Assembly: GCA_028711675.1 (NCBI GenBank)
Contig: JAQTRT010000110.1
Location: 1-9,441, forward strand
Direction of reading: 5' to 3'
Source: a bacterium
GTDB lineage: Bacteria > Spirochaetota > JAHITG01
DNA length: 9,441 bases
Positions 1 through 6,144 of the stretch are shown here, piece after piece. The translations under genes were made by a program, and so were the position numbers. The notes under the pieces are model-generated. The model was not told the DNA's origin, did not search any database, and saw only the letters and a program-made list of their open reading frames with translations. The first letter of the stretch is position 1. Each line of letters opens with the position of its first letter.

Positions 1-45
1 TTTACCTTTAAAACCTTTACCTCCTTGATGGCCTTTGCTGCCTTT
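1..45. repeat. Degenerate 9-nt tandem array, at least five units
   Basis: On the plus strand a CC dinucleotide recurs at 5, 14, 23, 32 and 41, exactly nine bases apart, mostly followed by TTT (units such as TTTAAAACC and TTTGCTGCC). Read on the minus strand the units are AAAGG-like. The array may continue beyond the window edge. It begins directly after the pyrR stop codon (46-48). Read through in the pyrR frame it would give a Gly-x-Lys-rich tail, but the stop is intact, so I treat it as non-coding. The same period and core recur at 8881-8978, which suggests a dispersed repeat family. Confidence 0.6.
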
Positions 46-597
46 CTATTCATATTTATAAAGGACCACCCGGTCCGTCTTATCTGTCTCTTTAAGCTGA
101 ACGCTGATCATCTCTTTCATTCTGGATGTGGGATAGGATTTCCCTACCATATCGGGCTGGATGGGCAGTTCACGGCCCCCTCTGTCGATCAGGACAGCGA
201 GCTTAATGGACCGGGGCCTTCCAAAATCCATGATCTCGTCAATAGCCGCCCGCACGGTCCGGCCTGTGAAAAGAACATCATCCACCAGGATAATGCTCCT
301 GTCCGTGATATCGAACGGGATCGCCGTCTCCTTGACTACCGGCTGTCTGGATATGGAATCCACGTCATCCCGGTAAAGCGTGATATCCAGAATACCCAGC
401 GGTATTTTTTTCCTGATAATGGTCTTGATCAGGCCGCCGATCCTCTGGGCCAGGTAAACCCCTCTTGTCTGGATACCGAGAAGGACAAGACCGTCGATAT
501 CCGGTGTCTGTTCGATGATCTCATGGGTCAGTCTTTTCAGTGTCAGCGAGATCTCGCTCTCGTTCATCAGGATTTTTTGAAGTATAGGTTTTTTCAC
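46..597 (-). CDS. pyrR: Bifunctional pyr operon RNA-binding regulator / uracil phosphoribosyltransferase PyrR
   Basis: PyrR binds pyr leader RNA in response to UMP/UTP and PRPP, and many members also convert uracil plus PRPP to UMP. The 183 residues match the usual length (about 180) and align throughout with Bacillus PyrR as I remember it. The PRPP loop is at residues 103-115 (VDDVLFTGRT), and GIQTRGVYLA (41-50), DITLYRDD (71-78), GRPRSIKLAVLIDRG (126-140) and ELPI (143-146) are family blocks. The start is GTG at 597. ATG codon 11 would remove the first ten residues, and the longer form fits the family length better. It lies seven bases after the purE stop, with only a weak ribosome site, so coupled translation with purE is likely. 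No PyrR-binding loop was found in this window, and its regulatory targets presumably lie elsewhere. Whether it keeps enzyme activity cannot be read from sequence alone. Confidence 0.95.
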   Translation of the reverse strand: MKKPILQKILMNESEISLTLKRLTHEIIEQTPDIDGLVLLGIQTRGVYLAQRIGGLIKTIIRKKIPLGILDITLYRDDVDSISRQPVVKETAIPFDITDRSIILVDDVLFTGRTVRAAIDEIMDFGRPRSIKLAVLIDRGGRELPIQPDMVGKSYPTSRMKEMISVQLKETDKTDRVVLYKYE

Positions 598-604
598 AGG
601 TTCA

Positions 605-1135
605 TCAGTTCTCTTTTTGTTTTAAATATTCTTTATATCCGACCTTTTTTAATCTCACTGCTTTCCTGCCGATTTCAGCAGCCAGGTGTTTCTTATATCG
701 AAGAAGGTTTTTTTTAATACCAGGATTCGTTAAGGCCAGTATCTGGGCAGCCAGAACACCCGCGTTCGCCGCTCCGGAGGGACCGATGGCTGTTGCGGCC
801 ACAGGAACGCCTTTGGGCATCTGAACAATGGAATAAAGCGAATCAAGACCGGACAGGGTGTCGGTTTTCATAGGCACGCCGATGACCGGAAGGATGGTCG
901 AGGCAGCCAGGACCCCGGCCAGGTGGGCAGCTCCTCCCGCGCCTGCAATAATGACCCGGACGCCTTTTTTCTCCAGTCCGCCTGCCTGTTTCCGGACAAG
1001 TTCCGGGGACCGGTGCGCGGAAGCGATATTAATCTCATAAGGGATCCTGAAAAATTCCAGCATATTCATGCAGTGTTTCATCTGGTCCAGGTCCGAATCA
1101 CTGCCCATGAAGATACTCACTAACGGTTTGGACAT
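605..1135 (-). CDS. purE: N5-carboxyaminoimidazole ribonucleotide mutase (class I PurE)
   Basis: PurE isomerises N5-CAIR to CAIR in cytosolic de novo purine synthesis. From the ATG at 1135 the protein has 176 residues. It shows GSDSD (11-15), SAHRSPE (39-45) with the catalytic His41, IIAGAGGAAHLAG, and the GVP...SGLDSLYSIVQMP loop, all typical of class I PurE. The frame also opens with GTG at 1141. I prefer ATG 1135 because AGGGG sits nine bases before it but only three before the GTG, so a two-residue-longer annotation remains possible. The carboxylating partner PurK is not in the window. It is the first gene of a leftward purE-pyrR unit, with a candidate promoter at 1243-1270. Confidence 0.95.
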   Translation of the reverse strand: MSKPLVSIFMGSDSDLDQMKHCMNMLEFFRIPYEINIASAHRSPELVRKQAGGLEKKGVRVIIAGAGGAAHLAGVLAASTILPVIGVPMKTDTLSGLDSLYSIVQMPKGVPVAATAIGPSGAANAGVLAAQILALTNPGIKKNLLRYKKHLAAEIGRKAVRLKKVGYKEYLKQKEN

Positions 1136-1159
1136 ATTCACACACCCCTGTTTGTTCAG

Positions 1160-1176
1160 TTCGTTATAGAAACGAA
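1160..1176. promoter_or_regulatory. Small inverted repeat in the purE leader
   Basis: TTCGTT and AACGAA are separated by five bases, about 25 bases upstream of the purE start. It could be a weak operator or a short leader hairpin. A second, looser pair (GATTGTTT at 1203-1210 against AAACAATC near 1239-1246) lies further upstream. I do not recognise a purine riboswitch core here. Either pair could be chance in AT-rich DNA. Confidence 0.25.
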
Positions 1177-1242
1177 TTTTCCGGTATCGTCATATTCCGC
1201 GGGATTGTTTATCCGAAAGAGCTGTTCGCTATATTGTGAAAC

Positions 1243-1270
1243 AATCTAATGAATTTATTTTTATTGTCAA
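1243..1270 (-). promoter_or_regulatory. Candidate sigma-70 promoter for purE-pyrR
   Basis: On the minus strand a perfect TTGACA (1270-1265) is followed after 16 bases by TAGATT (1248-1243). It points toward purE and would leave a leader of roughly 100 bases. It lies back to back with the plus-strand promoter at 1294-1321, with only 23 bases between the two -35 boxes. Confidence 0.45.
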
Positions 1271-1293
1271 ATCTTTTTTACCGGATAAAAAAA

Positions 1294-1321
1294 TTGACAT
1301 TAACCTTAAAAAGTATATTTT
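1294..1321 (+). promoter_or_regulatory. Candidate sigma-70 promoter for the FlgO-like/DUF4416/lipA unit
   Basis: A perfect TTGACA (1294-1299), a 16-base spacer and TATTTT (1316-1321) lie in AT-rich DNA about 36 bases before the GTG start at 1358. A strong ribosome site, GGAGGAGG (1343-1350), follows with seven bases to the start codon. No other comparable promoter is seen before lipA. Confidence 0.5.
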
Positions 1322-1357
1322 ATTCTCATTAAACTCATTAATGGAGGAGGATACCCC

Positions 1358-2266
1358 GTGAAAAAGACATATATTATAACCATTTTCCTTTTTTTAATAT
1401 GCTGCGCAACTAACCCGGCACAAAAAGTCAACGCCAGAGAAGAGAGCCAGGAAGCCGATTTCAGCGCAATCGTGGCTGAAATGGCTCTCCGCAACATCGG
1501 TAAACTGCCCAATAAAAGGGTGGTTGTGTTCGATTTCACGGATATTGACGGGAATGAAATGGAAACGGGAAAACTTCTGGCTGAACAGGTAACGACCAGG
1601 CTGGTCTCCGTAACAGGACTTATTGTCGTGGAACGGCAGCAGCTAAATAAAGTACTTAAAGAACAAGAGTTGAACGCATCCGGCGCAACGGAAAACCAGG
1701 ACGAAGAGCTCGGAAAACTGCTGAACGCGGATGCGATCATTTCCGGCACCCTGGCCCAGATCAACGAGAATGAAGAGATGAACGCCCGGATGATCGATAT
1801 CACGACAGGCGAGATCTACTGCGCGGCTAATGCCAAAAAAGAGATGAAACAACGTGAAAAGGAATTCGATAAGCTCCCTCCCGATAAGAAAGAAAAGATC
1901 AATAAGGAACTGTTGATACGGGAGAAGCTGAAAAAAGAGAATCCCAAGCTTTATCAGCTCCAGGAAGAGCAGAAGAAAGAACTGTGGCTGCTGCGGGAAA
2001 AGGACCTGAAATCCTTTCAAAGGATCCTGAAGATAACCCGTTTCATGGAACGCCTGAAAAGGCAAAGGCCCAAGATCTTTCTGGCTGTCACAGCACCGGA
2101 AGATTCCCGCCAGCTGGAAAAGATCAAATATACCAAACCGGATGAATACGAAAAGGTCATGCGCCTGCGGAAAGAGCTTAATTTCGTCTTTGAAAAGATC
2201 CCCGGCTATAAGGAAAGGCTGAAGCATTACCGCCAGCAGATCATCACACAGGTCAGGGAAAAATAG
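1358..2266 (+). CDS. Exported FlgO/CsgG-like protein with a C-terminal 21-residue helical repeat
   Basis: A hydrophobic N-terminus (about residues 4-16, ending in two Cys) is a signal peptide. Anchoring at Cys15 or Cys16 is possible although the lipobox is imperfect, and signal peptidase I cleavage after VNA (24-26) is the alternative. Residues 54-157 match the FlgO/CsgG/LpoB-type periplasmic fold: RVVVFDF, a helix with LLAEQVTTRL, VVERQQLNKVLKEQ, LGKLLNADAIISGTL, then an ARMIDITTGEI strand pair. Residues 171-302 are highly charged and predicted helical, with a P-x-x-[YF]-like start near 175, 196, 217, 238, 261 and 282. The GTG start is fixed by GGAGGAGG seven bases upstream. Family members act in outer-membrane or flagellar assembly, but there are no flagellar or curli genes here, so the job is unknown. 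The stop overlaps the next start by one base. Confidence 0.8.
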   Translation: MKKTYIITIFLFLICCATNPAQKVNAREESQEADFSAIVAEMALRNIGKLPNKRVVVFDFTDIDGNEMETGKLLAEQVTTRLVSVTGLIVVERQQLNKVLKEQELNASGATENQDEELGKLLNADAIISGTLAQINENEEMNARMIDITTGEIYCAANAKKEMKQREKEFDKLPPDKKEKINKELLIREKLKKENPKLYQLQEEQKKELWLLREKDLKSFQRILKITRFMERLKRQRPKIFLAVTAPEDSRQLEKIKYTKPDEYEKVMRLRKELNFVFEKIPGYKERLKHYRQQIITQVREK

Positions 2267-2820
2267 TGGGCAGGATACAGTTACCGGAAAAAGCCAAACT
2301 ATTCATCGGGATCATCAGCACCAGCCAGGAACTTATCCTGCGTTCCAGGCCCGTTCTGGAGGACCTCTGGGGCCCCGTGGACCTGGAATCAGAGTTCATC
2401 CCCTTTGACCAGACCCTGTATTATGAAAAAGAGATGGGCTCTCCTTTGCTGAAAAAATTCTACTGTTTCAGGGACCTGATCCGGCGGGAAGAGATCGTGG
2501 GGATCAAGATCAAGACCAATGAACTGGAGACCACACTGAAACTTCATCCGGAAAAAGAGGGCCGGGATATCAACCTGGATCCCGGTTACCTCACGCTGGT
2601 CAATGTGACCCTGGCTACAACAAAGGATTACCGCCACAGGATATACCTGGACCGAGGCATTTATCTGGAGAACACTCTCTACTACGACGCAAAAAAAAAG
2701 TCATATTCAGGATGGGACTGGACCTATCCGGATTTCCGCCGGGATGATTACCTGACCTTCTTTAACACGGTCCGGGAGACATATAAAAGCCAGTTACAGC
2801 CCGGAGAGGAAGATGAGTAA
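2266..2820 (+). CDS. DUF4416 family protein, function unknown
   Basis: This 184-residue protein, starting with GTG, matches DUF4416 over its whole length as I recall the family: an early FIGIIST strand, WGPVDLESEFIPFDQTLYYEKEMG, IKIKTNELE, a central NLDPGYLTLVNVTLATTKD followed by HRIYL, then GIYLENTLYYD and WTYPDF. There is no signal peptide or membrane segment, so it should be cytosolic. The family has no established function known to me. The conserved Asp, Glu, Tyr, Lys and His residues would allow an enzyme or a metal site, but that is inference. The GTG uses the last base of the preceding TAG stop, and the 3' end overlaps lipA by eight bases, so translation of all three genes is probably coupled and DUF4416 may act with its neighbours. 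Confidence 0.88.
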   Translation: MGRIQLPEKAKLFIGIISTSQELILRSRPVLEDLWGPVDLESEFIPFDQTLYYEKEMGSPLLKKFYCFRDLIRREEIVGIKIKTNELETTLKLHPEKEGRDINLDPGYLTLVNVTLATTKDYRHRIYLDRGIYLENTLYYDAKKKSYSGWDWTYPDFRRDDYLTFFNTVRETYKSQLQPGEEDE

Positions 2821-3661
2821 GGCCGGTATTTATAAAAAAAAAGTAGTGCTCTCCGGCCCTTTTAATTCCATGAGCCGGATGCTCAGGTCCCGGAAAATCC
2901 ATACCATCTGCGTCAGCGGCCGCTGTCCCAACATCAGTGAATGTTTCTCCCGGAAAAAAATAACATTCCTCATACTGGGTGAACGATGCACGCGCAACTG
3001 CCTCTTCTGCAATGTAAAAAAAGAAAAACCTTTATTACCGGATGAGGATGAGATAATCCGGATGATCCCGGTCATCCGGGAACTGAACCTGAAATATGTC
3101 ATTCTTACTTCTGTTACGCGGGACGATCTGGCTGACAACGGTGTCTCCCGGTACCTTAAGGCCATAAACATGATCAAAGAGAATTTCTCCGGCATTAAGG
3201 TCGAGATACTTATCCCTGATTTCAGAGGTTATCCGCAGGCTGTCCCGCAGATCGTTCATTCCCGGGCTGATGTGATCAGTCATAACATGGAGACAGTCAA
3301 GGGTCTCTACCCCCTTATCCGCGGAAAAGGCGATTACCTGTTCTCCCTCAGCCTCCTGAAACAGATCAAACAGGCCGGGCCTGAAAGACCGGTTAAATCC
3401 GGGTTCATGGTCGGTCTGGGCGAGACAAAAGAAGAAATCACGGAATTACTGCAAGACCTGCATACCAGCCGCGTGGATATCATCACCATAGGACAGTATT
3501 TTCAGCCTTCCCGTAAAAATCATCCTGTCCAAAAATATTACACGGACGGGGAATTCAGGGAACTGGAGGAGAGAGCCTTACGAACGGGATTTTCTCATGT
3601 TTCCTCGGGAAGATTCGTGAGAAGTTCATATTATGCCGAAGAGACCTTTATCAGGGCGTGA
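2813..3661 (+). CDS. lipA: Lipoyl synthase (radical SAM)
   Basis: LipA inserts two sulfurs into protein-bound octanoyl groups to make the lipoyl cofactor of 2-oxoacid dehydrogenases and the glycine cleavage H protein. Both cluster motifs are present: auxiliary CX4CX5C (Cys33, 38, 44) and radical SAM CX3CX2C (Cys59, 63, 66). The family blocks ILTSVTRDDLADNG, EILIPDFRGY, SHNMETV, KSGFMVGLGET and TIGQYFQPS follow, and the C-terminal RSSY (270-273) supplies the serine ligand of the auxiliary cluster. At 282 residues it is of normal length and looks intact. The ATG at 2813 lies inside the end of the DUF4416 gene, with GGAGAGGAAG just upstream as ribosome site. No LipB, LplA or lipoate-dependent complex gene is in the window, so the octanoyl donor route is unseen. 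It ends three bases from the convergent cyclase gene. Confidence 0.96.
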   Translation: MSKAGIYKKKVVLSGPFNSMSRMLRSRKIHTICVSGRCPNISECFSRKKITFLILGERCTRNCLFCNVKKEKPLLPDEDEIIRMIPVIRELNLKYVILTSVTRDDLADNGVSRYLKAINMIKENFSGIKVEILIPDFRGYPQAVPQIVHSRADVISHNMETVKGLYPLIRGKGDYLFSLSLLKQIKQAGPERPVKSGFMVGLGETKEEITELLQDLHTSRVDIITIGQYFQPSRKNHPVQKYYTDGEFRELEERALRTGFSHVSSGRFVRSSYYAEETFIRA

Positions 3662-3664
3662 TAT

Positions 3665-4894
3665 TTATTCTTCCATCAGATGGATAAACGAAGTATCGAA
3701 CTGTTCCGGTTTTTTAATAAAATGAACGCCGAAACGGAATAAATTCTTCTCTTTCTGTTCTCTGCGGACGATCCGGCAGGCGAGCTGCATCGGTTCCTCC
3801 CATTCCGGATAATGCATCTGGCAGGAAAAATCATGCTTCTCGATATCCTTGGGTGAAAAAAAGGACATTCCGGATCTCGAGATATCATTGATATGCATGA
3901 ATGTGTTCAGCTGCTTCAGGGTCTTATCCTGTATCTCCATCTTCAGCCGGGGCAGATGTTCCAGCCGGACGGCTTTTCTTCTCTCCACGACCACCCTGTT
4001 CCTTCCTTTTTTCTTGGCCTGATACAGGGCATTATCCGCGGCGCTCACCAGCTCGCTGATGGTCTTCCCGTTATAAGGGAAGGAAGCCACGCCCGCGCTG
4101 AATTTCAACTGCATGCATTTCTCTCTTTTCAGATGCTCCGGCATCATATCCTTATTGGCCAGGTTCTTTCTGATCCGGCTCAGGACAGAGGAAGCCTGCC
4201 GGTGATCACAGTCAGGAAGGATCAGGAGGAATTCATCCCCGCCGTAACGGCCGAGCATATCCATGGTGCGGATGCTCTTGCGCAGAACACCGGAGAACCA
4301 TTTCAGGTACTCATTGCCTATCATATGACCGCAGTTATCGTTGACGGCCTTAAAATAATCCAGGTCCATCATGACGATATTCATTTCCTTTTTGTTCCGT
4401 TTGCTCTGTTCGAGTATTTTTTCCAGATACTCCATGATGAAACGGTAGTTGCTGCAGCCGGTTAGTTCATCATTATACGCGATCAGGTTCAGCTGGTCCT
4501 TGAGCTTCTTCTCCTTTCCCGATAAATAACCGATGATAAGGCCGCCGGAGAAGTATGCCAGGACACGGACCAGGGCTCCTTCGACCACAAGGTCCCTGTA
4601 CTGATACAAATGGAAGACATTGATCTCAACAAAAAAAATGGTGATGGAAACAAAGGCCATGATCAGACCGCCCCTGAGACCGAACCAGAACGCGGCCAGA
4701 TTGATCAAAAGCATGTACAGATAACGGAGAGAGATATTAAAGGCCTGTAAATTGACCCGGATAAAGACCAGGGCAAGGCTTGAAAAAGCCAGAAAAAAAA
4801 ATTTTCCCCGGGACGAATGGAAAGACTGGTATATGATTTTCAGATTCTCGCTGACGGGATGAAGCGTATGATTTTTATCCATCTTCAGTAACAT
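3665..4894 (-). CDS. Membrane diguanylate cyclase with GGDEF and C-terminal PilZ domains
   Basis: The protein has 409 residues. Four hydrophobic segments (about 31-48, 56-72, 76-94, 106-125) form a membrane sensor of unrecognised type. The GGDEF domain runs from about 138 to 303: NDELTGCSNYR (141-151), metal Asp177 in MDLDYFKAVND, signature GGDEF at 218-222, and the product-inhibition site RTMD (209-212) exactly five residues before it. This should make c-di-GMP from two GTP. From 305 on, RKAVR (306-310) and DISRSG (337-342) are the RxxxR and DxSxxG motifs of a PilZ c-di-GMP receptor, so one chain both makes and binds the messenger. The ATG at 4894 has AGG seven bases upstream, and Met5 is an alternative start. 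The long leader (4895-5173) contains palindromes and a mobile-like element. Input signal and targets are unknown. Confidence 0.92.
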   Translation of the reverse strand: MLLKMDKNHTLHPVSENLKIIYQSFHSSRGKFFFLAFSSLALVFIRVNLQAFNISLRYLYMLLINLAAFWFGLRGGLIMAFVSITIFFVEINVFHLYQYRDLVVEGALVRVLAYFSGGLIIGYLSGKEKKLKDQLNLIAYNDELTGCSNYRFIMEYLEKILEQSKRNKKEMNIVMMDLDYFKAVNDNCGHMIGNEYLKWFSGVLRKSIRTMDMLGRYGGDEFLLILPDCDHRQASSVLSRIRKNLANKDMMPEHLKREKCMQLKFSAGVASFPYNGKTISELVSAADNALYQAKKKGRNRVVVERRKAVRLEHLPRLKMEIQDKTLKQLNTFMHINDISRSGMSFFSPKDIEKHDFSCQMHYPEWEEPMQLACRIVRREQKEKNLFRFGVHFIKKPEQFDTSFIHLMEE

Positions 4895-4911
4895 GGCTTA
4901 ACCTGCTTTTA

Positions 4912-4957
4912 AGGAAACAATTTCCTGATTTCGCGAAACAAAATAACAAACGTTATT
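4912..4957. promoter_or_regulatory. Cluster of three small palindromes upstream of the cyclase gene
   Basis: Three perfect dyads lie side by side: AGGAAA-3-TTTCCT (4912-4926), the 10-bp palindrome TTTCGCGAAA (4929-4938) and AATAAC-4-GTTATT (4942-4957). They sit 18-63 bases before the cyclase start, within its probable 5' leader. They could be operator sites or small leader hairpins that affect translation. I looked for a GEMM-type c-di-GMP riboswitch core here and did not find one. Apart from the elements listed at 5030-5189, the rest of 4895-5073 shows nothing. Confidence 0.35.
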
Positions 4958-5029
4958 CAACATCACCAAAAATAATAAAGACCCGCCTTTAACCAGGAAA
5001 ATCCCCAATGTGTTCATAATAAAACAAAT

Positions 5030-5057
5030 AAGATAATTCTTTTAATTCAGGCGTCAA
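5030..5057 (-). promoter_or_regulatory. Candidate promoter for the cyclase gene
   Basis: On the minus strand TTGACG (5057-5052), a 16-base spacer and TATCTT (5035-5030) point toward the GGDEF-PilZ gene. The -10 match is only fair. It competes with the promoter-like pair inside the inverted-repeat element (5141-5169). Confidence 0.3.
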
Positions 5058-5073
5058 GCAGTTTTTCGCAAAA

Positions 5074-5189
5074 TGGGGACGGTGCTTGACATTTTGACAT
5101 TTTATCGGGAATATTAAAATTAATAACTGAAGCAGATTCTATTATTCATTATTCGTATTAAAATGTCAAAATGTCAAGCACCGTCCCCA
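5074..5189. mobile_element. 116-bp element bounded by perfect 31-bp inverted repeats (MITE- or REPIN-like)
   Basis: Positions 5074-5104 and 5159-5189 are perfect reverse complements over 31 bases, and matching stops on both sides. Each arm has TGGGGACGGTGC at the outer end followed by two copies of TTGACATTT-like sequence. The 54-bp AT-rich centre (5105-5158) encodes nothing. The size and structure fit a non-autonomous miniature element or a REP-type pair. From memory, GGGGACGG-containing repeats flank Y1/REP-associated transposases in several lineages, but I cannot check this. No transposase and no clear target-site duplication are visible. As RNA the arms would form a long hairpin between the nucleotidyltransferase and cyclase genes. 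The right arm encodes the last codons and stop of the nucleotidyltransferase. Confidence 0.7.
5141..5169 (-). promoter_or_regulatory. Promoter-like pair inside the inverted-repeat element
   Basis: On the minus strand TTGACA (5169-5164), a 17-base spacer and AATAAT (5146-5141, five of six matches to consensus) face the cyclase gene. If active, the element would drive cyclase transcription with a leader near 240 bases. In AT-rich DNA such matches arise by chance, so this is tentative. Confidence 0.3.
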
Positions 5190-6097
5190 GGGATGGAGAA
5201 GATCAGGTCCCGGACCAGTTTCATATCCTCTTTCAGCCGGGCCCACGTATAGTTTGTTTTAAACAGATGCTTCTTGAAATCCGAGAATCCCTTTACGATT
5301 TCATAGATGTATCCTTCTGCCGGAAGCTGCTCCAGAACAGGAAGTTCGGGATAAGGCAGTACAGCTTCGCAGAACCGGATGGTATCCTCCCGGACATCGG
5401 ACAGTTTGAAATTCTTCTTCTGGATATCATTCTCCTGCTGAAGATATATTTTCATGCTCTCGACCATCTCATGCCGGTCAAGGCTACAGCAGGATAAACG
5501 GGAAATATCAAACACATGCTTCAGCCTCTGTGCTTCCTTCCCTTTTCCCAGGGGAATGCCAAGCGTAGAAGGACCGATGGTAAGGAGCTTATCGCTGATC
5601 AGTACAGAAGGCGTGTTGATCTCCACTTCCTGGTCGGAACTGTACAGATCGCCGATCCTTATCTTTTGACGCAAACCGGGCTGCGGGGTGTCTTTCAGCA
5701 CGGCGTCGAACATGATAAAGGAGTCTTCGGGTTTCTGGTAGAACGAACGGAAAAAAAGGTTGAAGCTGATCATGGGAAGCCACGGTTTGGTCTTATGCCG
5801 GCGGATCTCCAGCCTGCTGAACACACTGCATCGTTTCTGCACCTGTTCCATGATGGAGATCAGGTTCTCCTTGGTCTCCGTGGTATCAATGTCAATATCG
5901 ATGGAAAACCTCTGGGGATCGTCCAGGATCAGCCAGAGCGAGTTCCCTCCCTTGAACCGGAAACGGACCGGGAAAGAAGCCACCTGGCTCAAGAGCTCGA
6001 ACCCGTGGACCACCAGCTCGCAAAGGTACGCCGGGGCCAGCCCCTTGTGCCGCTCAAAATGATCCTTTAAAAAGAATTCTTCTTTGCCGAATAACAT
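5174..6097 (-). CDS. AbiEii-type nucleotidyltransferase (toxin-like), orphan, C-terminus altered by a repeat
   Basis: The 307-residue protein has the AbiEii/MenA-like minimal nucleotidyltransferase layout: FKGGNS (48-53), RFSIDIDID (63-71) with Ser65, Asp67 and Asp69, a third acidic residue at Asp131 (IMFDAVL), SDKLL with Lys170, and Lys193-x3-Asp197 (KHVFD). Members act as toxins by modifying tRNA or nucleotides, and others have unknown roles. The active-site residues appear intact. The usual antitoxin AbiEi is absent: the upstream neighbour is a propeller lipoprotein and downstream is a cyclase. The ATG at 6097 has AAGGA seven bases upstream. The last residues (GDGA) and the TGA stop are encoded by the right arm of the 31-bp inverted repeat, so the native C-terminus was probably replaced or shortened. 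It could equally be a domesticated housekeeping nucleotidyltransferase. Confidence 0.8.
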   Translation of the reverse strand: MLFGKEEFFLKDHFERHKGLAPAYLCELVVHGFELLSQVASFPVRFRFKGGNSLWLILDDPQRFSIDIDIDTTETKENLISIMEQVQKRCSVFSRLEIRRHKTKPWLPMISFNLFFRSFYQKPEDSFIMFDAVLKDTPQPGLRQKIRIGDLYSSDQEVEINTPSVLISDKLLTIGPSTLGIPLGKGKEAQRLKHVFDISRLSCCSLDRHEMVESMKIYLQQENDIQKKNFKLSDVREDTIRFCEAVLPYPELPVLEQLPAEGYIYEIVKGFSDFKKHLFKTNYTWARLKEDMKLVRDLIFSIPGDGA

Positions 6098-6116
6098 GAT
6101 CCCATCCTTGAGCTTT

Positions 6117-6140
6117 CCGTTCTCTGCAGCCGGGGAACGG
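6117..6140. promoter_or_regulatory. Short hairpin between the lipoprotein and nucleotidyltransferase genes
   Basis: CCGTTC (6117-6122) and GAACGG (6135-6140) pair across a 12-base loop, just after the propeller gene stop. There is no T-tract on either side, so it is not a convincing terminator. It may be a processing or stability element, or chance. Confidence 0.2.
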
Positions 6141-6144
6141 GTCG

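Noticed and set aside
25..717. Long plus-strand open frame of 230 codons opposite pyrR and purE
   Set aside because: It is the complement of two clear family proteins, has no ribosome site and no recognisable domain.
1136..1357. Purine riboswitch or PyrR-binding loop in the purE leader
   Set aside because: No conserved purine riboswitch core or PyrR anti-antiterminator motif could be recognised.
3659..3667. Bidirectional terminator between lipA and the cyclase gene
   Set aside because: The stops are only three bases apart and no GC-rich hairpin with T-tract is visible at either gene end.
4895..5073. c-di-GMP riboswitch upstream of the cyclase gene
   Set aside because: I looked for the conserved GEMM core on the minus strand and did not find it; only small dyads are present.
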